DNA of 64,000 nucleotides from RYN-230 sp963713815 (GTDB lineage: Bacteria; Actinomycetota; Actinomycetes; Streptosporangiales; Streptosporangiaceae). The stretch lies in NCBI GenBank assembly GCA_963713815.1, contig CAVQNH010000026.1, positions 1-64,000 on the forward strand, given 5' to 3'. A program made the translations under genes and the position numbers. Shown in pieces: positions 24,861 to 33,589 of this stretch (position 1 is the stretch's first letter; every line of letters starts with the position of its first letter). The notes under the pieces are model-generated. The model was not told the origin of the DNA. It was given only the letters and a program-made list of their open reading frames with translations, and ran no database searches.

Positions 24861-26915
24861 ATGACAATCACCAGGCCCGCGTCCGCGGGCACCAGTGCAG
24901 GCTGGCTGACTCCCACGACCGGCCTGGCCGCCCCCGGGCGGGTTCGCGGCCCCCGGCCGGTGCGCCATCATCAGGGCACGACCCGCGTGGCCCGCGCCGT
25001 GGCCGCCGCCTCGGCACTGGCCGCGCTGGCCGGGCTGGCGGTGGCGGGCGTGACCGAACGGGGCGTGCTCACCGCGTCTCTGGCACGGCTGGGGCACCTG
25101 CAGTGGATCTGGATCCCGGTCCTGATCGCGGGCGAAGCGGTGTCCATGGCCGCGTTCGCGCTCATGTTCCGCCGGCTGCTCGCGGCGGGCGGGACCCGCG
25201 TGGGCATTCGGCCCATGCTCGCCACTACTTACGCCGCCAACGCCCTGTCCGTCTCGGTCCCGCTGGCCGGACCCGGACTGGCCACGGCCTTCACCTTCCG
25301 CCGCTTCACCAGGCAGGGCGCGGACGCTCCGCTGGCCGGATGGTCGCTGCTGGCCGGGGGAGTAGCCTCGTCCGCCGCGGCAGCCGTCATCGTCATCGGC
25401 GGCGGGCTGTCGTCGGGCAGCGGCCTGGTCATCGCAGCCGCCGTGCCCGGCGGGCTGCTCGCCGTGGCGGCCCTCGCCGTGCTGGGCGTGTCTTCCCGCC
25501 ACCCACGGCTGTACCAGGGTCTCGAACGCCCCGCGACGTGGCTGCTGAGACACGGATCGCGGCTCTGCCGGCGGCCCGCTGACGACCCACGGCAGGCCGC
25601 GGCGGCCTGGTCGCAGCGGCTGGGCGCACTGCGCCTCCCCGCCTCGGGCTGGCTCACGGTGACTGGCCTGGCCCTGGCGAACTGGCTGGCCGACGCGGCC
25701 GTCCTCGCGGTCAGCATCCATGCCGCCGGCGCAGCGGTGCCCTGGCATGTCCTTCTGCTCGTGTACGGTTCCGGAGTCGCGGCGCAGAGCCTCGACATCA
25801 CGCCCGGCGGTCTCGGGCTGACCGAGGGAACCCTGGGGCTGGCCCTGATCGCAGCCGGGCTGCACGTCAGCCAGGCCCTGGCCGCAGTCGTGCTCTACCG
25901 GCTGGCCAGTTTCTGGCTGGTCGCGTTCACCGGGTGGCTGGCCCTGCTGTTCCTCCGGCGACGAGGGCCGTCCCGGCGTCCCCGCTCCCGCGCCGTTGCG
26001 CCGGCCGTGGACCAGGACCCGGCGAGGCCTGGCGGGGCCCTGATCCCCGGCGCCCACCGGGCGCAGCGCAGTCATGACCTGGTCCTGCTGCACGGGCAGC
26101 CCGGCTCCGCCGCCGACTGGCTGCCGCTGGCCAGCCGGCTGCCGGGCACGCTGCGGGCCATCGCCGCCGACCGGCCCGGATACGGGACCAGCCCGCTCCC
26201 GCCCACCGGATTCGCCGGGGGTGCCGGCGCCGTGCTGGCCGACCTGGATGCCCGGGGCATCCAGCGGGCAGTTCTGGTCGGGCACTCCTACGGCGGTGGG
26301 GTTGCATTGTCGGTGGCCCGGCTGGCACCGCACCGGGTTGAGGCACTGGTGCTGCTGGCCAGCGTGGGCCCGGGCTGCGTGAACGGCTGGGACAGGCTGC
26401 TGGCCGCACCACTCGCGGGACCTGCGTGCGCACTAGCCGCCTGGCGGCTGACCCCCTGGATCGCCCGGGCCCGGCTGGCGCGGATCACCCGGCGGCGCGG
26501 CCGCCCGCCCGGCCCGGACGAGCACGTGAACTGGCAGGTCTGGGCCCAGGCGGGCGGCAGGGGCGGCCGGTCATGGCGCACCTTCCTGGCTGAGCAGCGG
26601 GCCCTGCTGGACGAACTGGACGGCTTGGTCTCCGCCCTGCCGTCGATCCGTATCCCCGTGCTGGTCATGGCGGACCCCGACGATGTCGTGGTTCCGTTCG
26701 GCACTGCCCGCGGGCTGGCCCGGGCCCTGCCGGACGCACGCCTCCAGCTGGTTAGGGGGACCGGCCATCACCTGCCCCGGCGGGCCGCTGACGTGATCGC
26801 CCGCGCGATTGAGGCGTGGATGGCCGCGGCGGACGCCGCAGAGTCTGCTACCTGCCTGCCAGCCACGGATAACGCGCCGTGTCCTGTCCCGCGTAGTCGG
26901 GATCGAGGTAGATGA
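24861..26915 (+). CDS. Flippase-like membrane domain fused to an alpha/beta hydrolase
   Basis: A 684-residue fusion. Residues about 40-370 resemble the lysylphosphatidylglycerol synthetase/flippase-like TM family (UPF0104/AglD type) with about eight membrane segments and the family block DITPGGLGLTEGTLGLAL (about residues 313-330). From about residue 405 an alpha/beta hydrolase domain follows: VLLHGQPGSAADW (oxyanion region), nucleophile VGHSYGGGVALS (Ser about 475), acid in MADPDDVVVPFG and GTGHHLP (His). A linker of basic and proline residues joins them. No frameshift is needed to explain the fusion. Its 3' end overlaps the convergent gene at 26848 by 68 bp. Expected: movement of a lipid-linked molecule coupled to hydrolysis, unproven. 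Confidence 0.85.
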   Translation: MTITRPASAGTSAGWLTPTTGLAAPGRVRGPRPVRHHQGTTRVARAVAAASALAALAGLAVAGVTERGVLTASLARLGHLQWIWIPVLIAGEAVSMAAFALMFRRLLAAGGTRVGIRPMLATTYAANALSVSVPLAGPGLATAFTFRRFTRQGADAPLAGWSLLAGGVASSAAAAVIVIGGGLSSGSGLVIAAAVPGGLLAVAALAVLGVSSRHPRLYQGLERPATWLLRHGSRLCRRPADDPRQAAAAWSQRLGALRLPASGWLTVTGLALANWLADAAVLAVSIHAAGAAVPWHVLLLVYGSGVAAQSLDITPGGLGLTEGTLGLALIAAGLHVSQALAAVVLYRLASFWLVAFTGWLALLFLRRRGPSRRPRSRAVAPAVDQDPARPGGALIPGAHRAQRSHDLVLLHGQPGSAADWLPLASRLPGTLRAIAADRPGYGTSPLPPTGFAGGAGAVLADLDARGIQRAVLVGHSYGGGVALSVARLAPHRVEALVLLASVGPGCVNGWDRLLAAPLAGPACALAAWRLTPWIARARLARITRRRGRPPGPDEHVNWQVWAQAGGRGGRSWRTFLAEQRALLDELDGLVSALPSIRIPVLVMADPDDVVVPFGTARGLARALPDARLQLVRGTGHHLPRRAADVIARAIEAWMAAADAAESATCLPATDNAPCPVPRSRDRGR

Positions 26916-27312
26916 AGCAGCGCTGGATTTTCCAGTCCCGGATCTCGAAGACGTCGCACCACCGGCCCGCAGCCCACTCAGGCACACCAGCCCGCCACGG
27001 GCCATCCTGGTGCTCGCCGTGGCTGGTGCCCTCGCAGACAACGGTGTCGCTGCCGGAGAAGACCCAGTTGAACTCCGAGTAATGATGGGCGATCGACTTG
27101 AGTGTCGCCCCTACGTCGGAGAAGAGACTGCCGATCTCCTCCTTGCCATTGGCCAGCCCCCATTTGGGGAAGCACACCTGCGCGTCTTCCGCGAACAGGT
27201 CCAGGATGCTTCCGCCATTAGAGGTCACGCCACCATTGTCGAATGCCTTGAGATACTCGATAGCGACCGACTTCCGCTGTTCGTCGGTCATGGATTCATG
27301 TGCCAGCGCCAT
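26848..27312 (-). CDS. NTF2/SnoaL-like protein (DUF4440/nuclear transport factor 2 family)
   Basis: A 154-residue alpha+beta-barrel protein of the SnoaL/NTF2 superfamily. Helices KSVAIEYLKAFDNGG and ILDLFAEDAQVCFP, then AHHYSEFNWVFSGSDTVVCEG and WCDVFEIRDWKIQRCFIYLD form the cone. This superfamily holds cyclases, isomerases and non-catalytic binding proteins; the active-site residues cannot be assigned. It opposes the flippase-hydrolase gene and its 3' end overlaps that gene's 3' end by 68 bp. Confidence 0.82.
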   Translation of the reverse strand: MALAHESMTDEQRKSVAIEYLKAFDNGGVTSNGGSILDLFAEDAQVCFPKWGLANGKEEIGSLFSDVGATLKSIAHHYSEFNWVFSGSDTVVCEGTSHGEHQDGPWRAGVPEWAAGRWCDVFEIRDWKIQRCFIYLDPDYAGQDTARYPWLAGR

Positions 27313-27462
27313 TGCCCGTACTCCGCTCCTCGTGGACTAAATTCCACTCAGCGAACGCGCGCAGTATTTCTCCCTGGCCGGATGACTGTCAAGGCTGCGC
27401 CGCCCGGCCGCTCCCGGCCAGTATGCCGGGCCTGCCCCGGGTGCCGGCGCCCTGCGCCGCCG

Positions 27463-28173
27463 CTACTCAGCGCCGATGACCTGGAAGTCCTGGTTGACGA
27501 AGACGTGGTGGGGCCAGTTGACGCCGATGGTGTGGACCTCGTAGTCGCCGTTGCTCAGCTGCACGACGCGGTCGACGACGCCCCCGGGGTAGGCGGCCAG
27601 TGCAGCTTCCGTCGCCTTATTGGCTGCCGTTCCGCTGACGATCGTCCCGGATCCCTGGCTGTAGTCCGCCGGGATCTGGCCGATCGTCTTGGACGTGCTT
27701 GGTGCGCCTTGCTGGAAGGGGACCACCGCGGCCGAGGACGCCGTATAGGGGTTGCCGGCCGGTTCCACGGTGACCTGGGCGGCGGTGATGGTCGTGCTGC
27801 TGGTCGTGCCCAGGACCAGGACCCTTTCGCCGGTGGTGATGGCGCTCGCCGAGGCCGGGCTCGTCCCCTTCTCGTAGGTCGTGGAGGACGCCTCCTTGAC
27901 GGTCACCTTCTGGCCCGCTGATGTCGTCAGCGTGAAGCCCGACGTGGACAGGCTGCTGACCGTGCCGGATGATCCCCCTGCGGCCGGCCCGGACCGGGCG
28001 TTGGATCCGCCGCCGCCGGCTGCGGGACCGCCAGCGGTCCTGGTGCTGGTGCTGGTGCTGGCGGCGGCTGGGCTGCTGCTGGAGGTGGCGCTGACGATCC
28101 CGTAGGAACCGCCCGCGACCGCGATGGCCGCGGCACCGACAATGATGGACCTGGTGAGTTTGCGCGAAGACAT
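27463..28173 (-). CDS. Secreted DUF5666-like protein with Ser/Thr-Ala-rich linker
   Basis: A 236-residue extracytoplasmic protein. N-terminal signal or anchor: SIIVGAAAIAVAGGSYGIVS (about 9-28), then a low-complexity S/T/A/G linker (about 29-75) and a DUF5666-like beta domain with GTVSSLSTSGFTLTTSAGQK, TTGERVLVLG and TITAAQVTV. The last 60 residues read GVVDRVVQLSNGDYEVHTIG, NWPHHVFVNQDFQVIG, which suggests a second small ligand domain. ATG 28173 has AGGAG 8 bases upstream. It is the last gene of the ABC/two-component unit on the minus strand and may be exported or secreted by it. Confidence 0.78.
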   Translation of the reverse strand: MSSRKLTRSIIVGAAAIAVAGGSYGIVSATSSSSPAAASTSTSTRTAGGPAAGGGGSNARSGPAAGGSSGTVSSLSTSGFTLTTSAGQKVTVKEASSTTYEKGTSPASASAITTGERVLVLGTTSSTTITAAQVTVEPAGNPYTASSAAVVPFQQGAPSTSKTIGQIPADYSQGSGTIVSGTAANKATEAALAAYPGGVVDRVVQLSNGDYEVHTIGVNWPHHVFVNQDFQVIGAE

Positions 28174-28330
28174 CTGCTGAGCTCCTGACGAGTCGAATCC
28201 CCCCATATCTGAGAGTGGCAATCGGCGCTGGAAGTGTGCTGCAAGCGATCTGGACGGTGACCGGAAGGTTGTCAGGCAAAGGCTGAGGCTTAGCTCTGAG
28301 GCTTTGCTGTGGCCGGCTCCTTTCGCGGGC

Positions 28331-29023
28331 TCAGGAGATGGGATGAGCGGGACGGGCCCCGACGGTGATCCGGCCGTTTTCCATCAGGCCGATTCGCTGG
28401 GCCCGGGCCGCGACGATGCTGTCGTGGCTGACCATGACCAGGGTGAGCCGCAGCCGTCCCCACAGTTCCTCCAGGAGCGTCATGATCTCGTCCCTGGTGC
28501 CTTCGTCGAGGTTGCCGGTCGGCTCGTCAGCCAGCAGCACGGCAGGCTGCTTGACCAGGGCGCGGGCGATGGCGACCCGCTGCTGCTGGCCGCCGGACAA
28601 CTCCGACGGCAGGTGCCGGGCCCGGTCGGCGAGGCTCACGTCGGCCAGGGCGCGCAGCGCGCGTTCCTGCCGGCCGGCCGCCGCCACCCCGAGAGGGACC
28701 AGGGCCGTCTCGACGTTCTCCTGGGCGGACAGGGTGGGGATGAGGTTGAAGGACTGGAAGATGAAGCCGATCGAGGTGGCGCGCACCTGGGTCAGCCGGC
28801 TCTCCCGCAGCCGGGCCAGATCCTGGCCGCCGAACAGGACCGTGCCTGAGGTGGGCCGGTCCAGCGCACCGAGAATCTGCAGCAGCGTGCTCTTCCCGTG
28901 GCCGGTGGGTCCCTGGATAGCGAGCCAGTCGCCATCGCCGATGACCAGGTCCACGCCGTCCAGCGCGTGGACCGTCTGCCGCCCTTTCTGGTAGTCCCTG
29001 GTGACGCCCTTGAGCTCATACAT
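28331..29023 (-). CDS. ABC transporter ATP-binding protein (MacB/LolD type)
   Basis: 230-residue ATPase: Walker A GPTGHGKST (about 38-46), Q-loop FIFQSFNLIPTL, signature LSGGQQQRVAIARAL (about 139-153), Walker B AVLLADEPTGNLDEG (about 159-173) and switch His in LVMVSHD. Class 3 MacB-like, serving macrolide/peptide/lipoprotein exporters. Downstream of the permease by 68 bp on the same strand. Confidence 0.95.
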   Translation of the reverse strand: MYELKGVTRDYQKGRQTVHALDGVDLVIGDGDWLAIQGPTGHGKSTLLQILGALDRPTSGTVLFGGQDLARLRESRLTQVRATSIGFIFQSFNLIPTLSAQENVETALVPLGVAAAGRQERALRALADVSLADRARHLPSELSGGQQQRVAIARALVKQPAVLLADEPTGNLDEGTRDEIMTLLEELWGRLRLTLVMVSHDSIVAARAQRIGLMENGRITVGARPAHPIS

Positions 29024-29091
29024 GCGGTTTTCCCTTCGCGATCTGCCGGGCGGTTCTGCCGGGCGGTGCTGCTGACTGGGCGCTCGGCCGG

Positions 29092-30525
29092 CTAGACGAC
29101 CCGGGCCAGCGCCGCGGCCGGGCGGAGGCGGACGGCCCGCCAGCCGCCGAACGAGCCGGCCACGAGCCCGCCCGCCAGGGCGAGCAGGACGGCCAGCAGC
29201 ACCGCGCCGAGCGTCACGGGCGCGGTCAGGTGCACGGAGACGGTGTGGGTAGCAGCCTGCGCGGCGCGGGCGAAGCCGGCGCCTGGGCCGCCAGCACCGC
29301 CAGGACCGCCCGGTGCGGCGGCGCTGCTGGGCTGGGTGGTGGCGGTCAGCGGCGGGGCCAGGGCCTGCACCAGCGCCGCGCCGCCGAAACCGAGCGCGAC
29401 CCCGGCCGCGCCGCCGATCAGGCCGATGGCGACGGCCTCACCCATGATCTGGCTGAGGATCCGGCGGTTACGCCACCCGAGGGCCTTGAGCGTGCCGAAC
29501 TCCCGGACCCGGCGCGACACCGCCGACACGGTGAGCAGGCTGGCCAGGCCGAACGCCGCTGCGAGCACGGCGACCGCCAGCCACTTGCCGAGGTTGTTGG
29601 CCAGGCTCGAGGCGCTGGACAGCGAGCCGGTGACCTCACTGGCCAGGTCGCTGGACGTGGTCACGGTGGCCTTGGGCAGGGCACCGGAGATCTCGCTGGA
29701 CACCGCGGAGACGTCGGCGGCGCTGGCCGCGGACACGTAGATCGTGTTCACCTCGTTCGTCATGCTGGCCAGGGACTGGGCGCGGGCCAGCGGGATGTAG
29801 ACGTCCGCGGACGTGCTGCCCTGCGCCACGCTGACGATCCCGATGACGGTGAACTTCGTCCCGGCCACCTTGAACGTCGATCCCGTCGTCAGGTTCTGCG
29901 CCTTGGCGTAGTTGGCGTCCACGACGGCCACGTTGGCGGTGGAGTCAGCCGAGCTGAAGTTGTGTCCCGAGGTGACCGTCCCGGAGCTGAGCGGGCCCAG
30001 TGCACCGTTGGAGAGGTCCACCCCGGTCACGGTGAAGCTGCTGGTCTTGATATTGGACCTGCCGCCCGGCGCGCCGGCGGCACCGCCCTGGCCGGTGCCG
30101 GATCCGCCCGCGTTGATCGTGCCGGACAGTTTGAGATCGGTGAGGGTGAGCGCGCCGGCCGCCGCGGACACGTTTTTCAGCCCGGAAATCGTCGTCACCG
30201 CGGAGGATTTCAGTGTCCCCAGCCCGCCGCCGGTCAGCACGCTGCGGCTGAAGCTGGTGCCCGCGGACGGCTTGCTGCCTGAGTTCCCGCCGCCGAACCC
30301 GAACCGGGTCGGCCCGCCCGACCCCGCCGTGGGCGTCTGGGTGACCGTGACGTCGGTGCCCACCCCGTAGAGGGAGTGCAGCACCGTCCCCTGGGAACTG
30401 GACACGCCCGCCGAGGCGGCGGTCACCGTGATGACCAGGCCGATGCCCAGGGCCAGGCCCAGGGCGATGAAAACGGCCTGCCGCATTCTCCGGCGCAATT
30501 CCCGCCGCAGGTAGGTGATGAACAT
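29092..30525 (-). CDS. ABC transporter permease (FtsX/MacB type)
   Basis: A 477-residue permease: TM1 AVFIALGLALGIGLVITVTA at the N-terminus (about 16-35), a large periplasmic (extracytoplasmic) MacB-PCD domain rich in Ser/Gly/Thr, then three C-terminal TM segments: WLAVAVLAAAFGLASLLTVSAV (about 313-334), a segment around EAVAIGLIGGAAGVALGFGG, and LGAVLLAVLLALAGGLVAGS near the end, with the FtsX block VREFGTLKALGWRNRRI between the first two. A proline/glycine-rich insert (about 400-420) is unusual. Pairs with the ATPase at 28331. Substrate unknown. Confidence 0.92.
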   Translation of the reverse strand: MFITYLRRELRRRMRQAVFIALGLALGIGLVITVTAASAGVSSSQGTVLHSLYGVGTDVTVTQTPTAGSGGPTRFGFGGGNSGSKPSAGTSFSRSVLTGGGLGTLKSSAVTTISGLKNVSAAAGALTLTDLKLSGTINAGGSGTGQGGAAGAPGGRSNIKTSSFTVTGVDLSNGALGPLSSGTVTSGHNFSSADSTANVAVVDANYAKAQNLTTGSTFKVAGTKFTVIGIVSVAQGSTSADVYIPLARAQSLASMTNEVNTIYVSAASAADVSAVSSEISGALPKATVTTSSDLASEVTGSLSSASSLANNLGKWLAVAVLAAAFGLASLLTVSAVSRRVREFGTLKALGWRNRRILSQIMGEAVAIGLIGGAAGVALGFGGAALVQALAPPLTATTQPSSAAAPGGPGGAGGPGAGFARAAQAATHTVSVHLTAPVTLGAVLLAVLLALAGGLVAGSFGGWRAVRLRPAAALARVV

Positions 30526-30601
30526 GTGCTGTCAAATTCCTTTCCCTCAAAAATTTCGCGGCTGGTGCCACCCGGCCGGCCCAGCAGCCCGTGGCTCAGC
30601 G

Positions 30602-30640
30602 GCGCGGCTCGGCAGCGCGGCTCGGCAGCCCGGCTCAGCC
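30602..30640. repeat. Three tandem 13-bp repeats after the lipoprotein gene
   Basis: GCGCGGCTCGGCA at 30602-30614 and again at 30615-30627, followed by the diverged copy GCCCGGCTCAGCC at 30628-30640. The last copy includes the stop region of the lipoprotein gene and the array fills part of the gap to the permease gene. Confidence 0.6.
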
Positions 30641-30979
30641 GGGCGGGTTGCCGCCTCCGTGGAACCCGCCGCCCGGGAACCCGCCGCCGCCGCAGGCCTT
30701 CATCGCCTTGCGGAACGCGGATGCGGCCGACCCGGTCGGCCGGGCATGCGGCTGGCCGCCGCCCGCTGAGGGGCGTCCCTGGGGCAGGCTCACGCCCTGG
30801 CGCTGAAGGCACTGCCTGAAGCTGGCCTGGCTGCCCGGGCTGGACGAGCCGGACGCGGCCGGACTGGGGCTGGCGCTGCTGGCGCTGCACCCGGTGGCCA
30901 CGGCGCCGGCCAGCAGCAGGGGCCCGAGCACGGGCAGCCAGGCCCGGCGCCGGGCCGGACGGTGGGACGGGCTGGTCAA
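30635..30979 (-). CDS. Glycine-rich lipoprotein
   Basis: A 114-residue secreted lipoprotein: basic N-terminus, hydrophobic core WLPVLGPLLLAGAVA and lipobox VATGCS (Cys about residue 31). The mature part is Ser/Ala/Gly-rich with FRQCLQRQGVSLPQGRPS, FRKAMKACGGGGFPGGGFHG and a His/Gly tail, so it may hold metal or serve as a spacer. Start is TTG 30979 with AAGGAG 5 bases upstream. It sits between the histidine kinase and the permease and is probably a sensor or accessory protein of that unit. Not a family I recognise. Confidence 0.75.
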   Translation of the reverse strand: MTSPSHRPARRRAWLPVLGPLLLAGAVATGCSASSASPSPAASGSSSPGSQASFRQCLQRQGVSLPQGRPSAGGGQPHARPTGSAASAFRKAMKACGGGGFPGGGFHGGGNPPG

Positions 30980-31054
30980 CGTGTCTCCTTCACGATCGGC
31001 GGCAGGCGCCCCCGAGGTGCCCGCCGGGCAGGCCGGCTGGCCCGCCGCCTGTAG

Positions 31055-32659
31055 TCAATGGCGCGCGGCTTGCGATCTCGTTGCGGTGGGCTGTGAGGTC
31101 CCTGGCCGGAAGGACCGCCTGGCGTTAACGGCGGCTGGACGTCTCGCTGCCCGTGTCGCTGGCCGTGTCACTGCCCATGTCGCCGGCCGGTGCGCCGTGT
31201 CGCTGGCCACAGCCGCCAGGGGCAGCCTGACCTGGAAGGCGGCGCCGAGGCCCGGCTGGGTGTCGACCGTGAGGGTCCCGGCGTGCGCGGCCGTCAGGGC
31301 GGCGGCGATGGACAGCCCGAGGCCGGTGCCGCCCCGGGCCCGGGTGCGGGCGCGGTCGGTCCGGTAGAAACGCTCGAACACCTGGGCCGCCTGGGCGGCG
31401 GTCAGGCCGGGACCGCTGTCGGTCACGGTGAGCTGAGCCTGGCCGGCCTGGTCCTCCACGGTGACGGTGACCGCTGATCCTCGCGGGGTGTGCTGCAGGG
31501 CGTTGCCGATCAGGTTGTCGAGGACCTGGCGCAGTCGCTCGGCGTCTCCGTCCACGATGACCGGGGCGTCCGCGTGCAGGGTGACCGGCCGGTCGGGCTG
31601 GACCAGGCGGGCCGCCACCACCGCCCGGACGGCAATGCTGGACAGGTCGACGGGGCGGCGCTCCAGCGGGCGGTCCTGATCGAACTGCGCGAGCATCAGG
31701 AGGTCGTCCACCAGCCGGCCCATCCGGGTGGCTTCCTGCTGGATGAGAGTCATCAGCCGGATCAGCTCCGCGTGGCTGGCGTCCGTCCCCTGCTGCAGCG
31801 AGAACTCGGCCAGGCCGCGGACCGACGTGAGCGGGGTGCGCAGTTCGTGGCTGGCATCGGCGACGAACCGCCGCATCCGGTCCTCAGAATCCAGGGCCCG
31901 CGCCTCGCCGTCCTCGCGGGAGCGGTAGGCGGCCTCGATCCGGGCCAGCATCGTGTTCAGCGCCCCGGCCAGCCTGCCCACCTCGGTGCGCCGGGATGGA
32001 TGATCGATGCGCCGGGACAGGTCACCGGCGGCGATCGCCGCCGCCGTCTTCTCGATCCTGGCCAGCGGGGCCAGGCTGATCCGCACCAGGGGCAGCCCGA
32101 TACCGGCCAGCAGCACGATGGCGACGGCCCCGGCCATCGCGTCGGCTATTTCCAGGCGGGTGACGGTGCTGTTCAGGTTGTCCAGGCTGAAGGCGACGAC
32201 GGCGTGCCGGCCGCCGGGCAGGGTCCGGACCAGCACCCGCCAGGAATGCCCCGGATCGCCTGCGGCGGGTGCCGTGAACGGTCCCTGGGGATCCTTGAGG
32301 CGCGACGAGGCGATCCGGGGGAGGGAACCGTGGTGCAGCGGCGCTTCCGTCACGGAGATCCGGCCATCGGCGCTGATGATCTCGATCAGGAACTGGAAGG
32401 GCTGACTGGGCTGGCCGGGCTGGCGGCCCTGGGGGAGTCGCGGCGGGCCGCCGGCCAGGTTGCGGCTGGCCACGGCGGCGAAGTCGCGGAGTTGCTGATC
32501 ACCGCGGCCGAGCAGGTACCCGTGCAGCAGGGCGGTCCCCAGGGAGCCCATCACCACTGAGGTGATCATGACCAGGAACGCGGCGACGGCCATCACCCGG
32601 ACCCGCAGCGAGGCGTTGGCCAGCGCCGTCCGCAGCCTCCGGTACGGCCGCGACCTCAC
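31055..32659 (-). CDS. Sensor histidine kinase (HAMP-HisKA-HATPase)
   Basis: A 534-residue membrane kinase: TM1 VRVMAVAAFLVMITSVVMGSL (about 20-40), an extracellular sensor (about 45-170), TM2 AMAGAVAIVLLAGIGLPLVR (about 178-197), HAMP (IEKTAAAIAAGDLSRRID), dimerisation/H-box DASHELRTPLTSVRGLAEF (His about 269), N-box NLIGNALQHTP, G1 TVTDSGPGLT, G2 GGTGLGLSIAAALTAAHAG. Its C-terminus is Ala/Arg-rich. GTG start overlaps the response-regulator stop by 4 bp. It controls, by context, the lipoprotein-ABC unit downstream. Confidence 0.94.
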   Translation of the reverse strand: MRSRPYRRLRTALANASLRVRVMAVAAFLVMITSVVMGSLGTALLHGYLLGRGDQQLRDFAAVASRNLAGGPPRLPQGRQPGQPSQPFQFLIEIISADGRISVTEAPLHHGSLPRIASSRLKDPQGPFTAPAAGDPGHSWRVLVRTLPGGRHAVVAFSLDNLNSTVTRLEIADAMAGAVAIVLLAGIGLPLVRISLAPLARIEKTAAAIAAGDLSRRIDHPSRRTEVGRLAGALNTMLARIEAAYRSREDGEARALDSEDRMRRFVADASHELRTPLTSVRGLAEFSLQQGTDASHAELIRLMTLIQQEATRMGRLVDDLLMLAQFDQDRPLERRPVDLSSIAVRAVVAARLVQPDRPVTLHADAPVIVDGDAERLRQVLDNLIGNALQHTPRGSAVTVTVEDQAGQAQLTVTDSGPGLTAAQAAQVFERFYRTDRARTRARGGTGLGLSIAAALTAAHAGTLTVDTQPGLGAAFQVRLPLAAVASDTAHRPATWAVTRPATRAARRPAAVNARRSFRPGTSQPTATRSQAARH

Positions 32660-33405
32660 GGCGGCGGCACCCTCAGCATGTACCCGGCGCCGCGGATCGT
32701 GTGGATCAGCCGCGGCTCGCCCTGATCGGCCTTGCGCCGCAGGTAGCTGATGCAGGGCTCGACGACGTTGCCGTCGCCGCTGAAGCTGTAGTCCCAGACG
32801 TGGTCGAGGATCTGCGCTTTGCTGAGGACCTGGCCGGCATTGACCATCAGGTACCGGAGCAGCTTGAACTCGGTCGGGGTCAGGGTCACCAGCGCGCCGT
32901 GGCGCCGCACCTCGTGAGTGTCCTCATCCAGCTCCAGGTCCGCCACGGCCAGGCGGGAACCGCCGGTCCCGGGACCGCCGCAGCGCCGCAGCACCGCCCG
33001 GATGCGGGCCAGGACCTCATCCAGGCTGAACGGCTTGGTGACGTAGTCATCCCCGCCCAGGGTCAGGCCGGCCACCCGCTCATGGACGTCGCTGCGGGCG
33101 GTCAGGAAGATGACCGGCACGCGCGGCCCCCCGGCCCGGAGCGCGCGGACCACGTCAAAGCCATCGCCGTCCGGAAGCATCACATCGAGCAGGATCAGAT
33201 CCGGCCGCGATGCCCCCGCGAGGCGCAGGGCCTCGCGGCCGCTCGCCGCCGTCAGGACGTCGAACCCCGCGAACCGCAGCGACCCCGACAGCAGTTCCAG
33301 GATGGTCGGCTCATCCTCGACCACGAGCAGCCGGGCCTCGAGGCGGCCGGCCTGGGCCTGCACGCCGCTGGCTGAGGAGCTCACGGTCCGACGTTCGCCG
33401 CTCAA
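32656..33405 (-). CDS. OmpR family response regulator
   Basis: A 249-residue regulator: receiver LLVVEDEPTILELLSGSLRF with phospho-acceptor Asp in LILLDVMLPDGDGF (about 76), Thr in VIFLTARSD, Lys in DYVTKPFSLDEV (about 127), and a winged-helix C-terminal domain LTPTEFKLLRYLMVNAGQVL ... ILDHVWDYSF ... YLRRKAD ... IRGAGYML. N-terminal tail of about 24 residues is extra and variable. First gene of the operon with the kinase (33405 to 31055, overlapping by 4 bp). Confidence 0.95.
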   Translation of the reverse strand: MSGERRTVSSSASGVQAQAGRLEARLLVVEDEPTILELLSGSLRFAGFDVLTAASGREALRLAGASRPDLILLDVMLPDGDGFDVVRALRAGGPRVPVIFLTARSDVHERVAGLTLGGDDYVTKPFSLDEVLARIRAVLRRCGGPGTGGSRLAVADLELDEDTHEVRRHGALVTLTPTEFKLLRYLMVNAGQVLSKAQILDHVWDYSFSGDGNVVEPCISYLRRKADQGEPRLIHTIRGAGYMLRVPPP

Positions 33406-33589
33406 CCTTGCGATTCAATGACCGCCAGCTGTAAACACCCTGCCTGCATCAACGCTCTGCCCGTGCTGCTCTTGACGGGTGTGCGGCCACCCGGATAATG
33501 TCAGCAATCGATTGCAGAATGGCAATTCCGCAACCCGCGGTTCGGTGCCGCTTCCTGTTTGATGGCGCTTTCTACCCGTTGGAGTCTCG

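Noticed and set aside
30602..30640. The 13-bp tandem repeats as a mobile or CRISPR-like element
   Set aside because: Only three copies without spacers, next to a low-complexity glycine-rich gene; more likely simple slippage.
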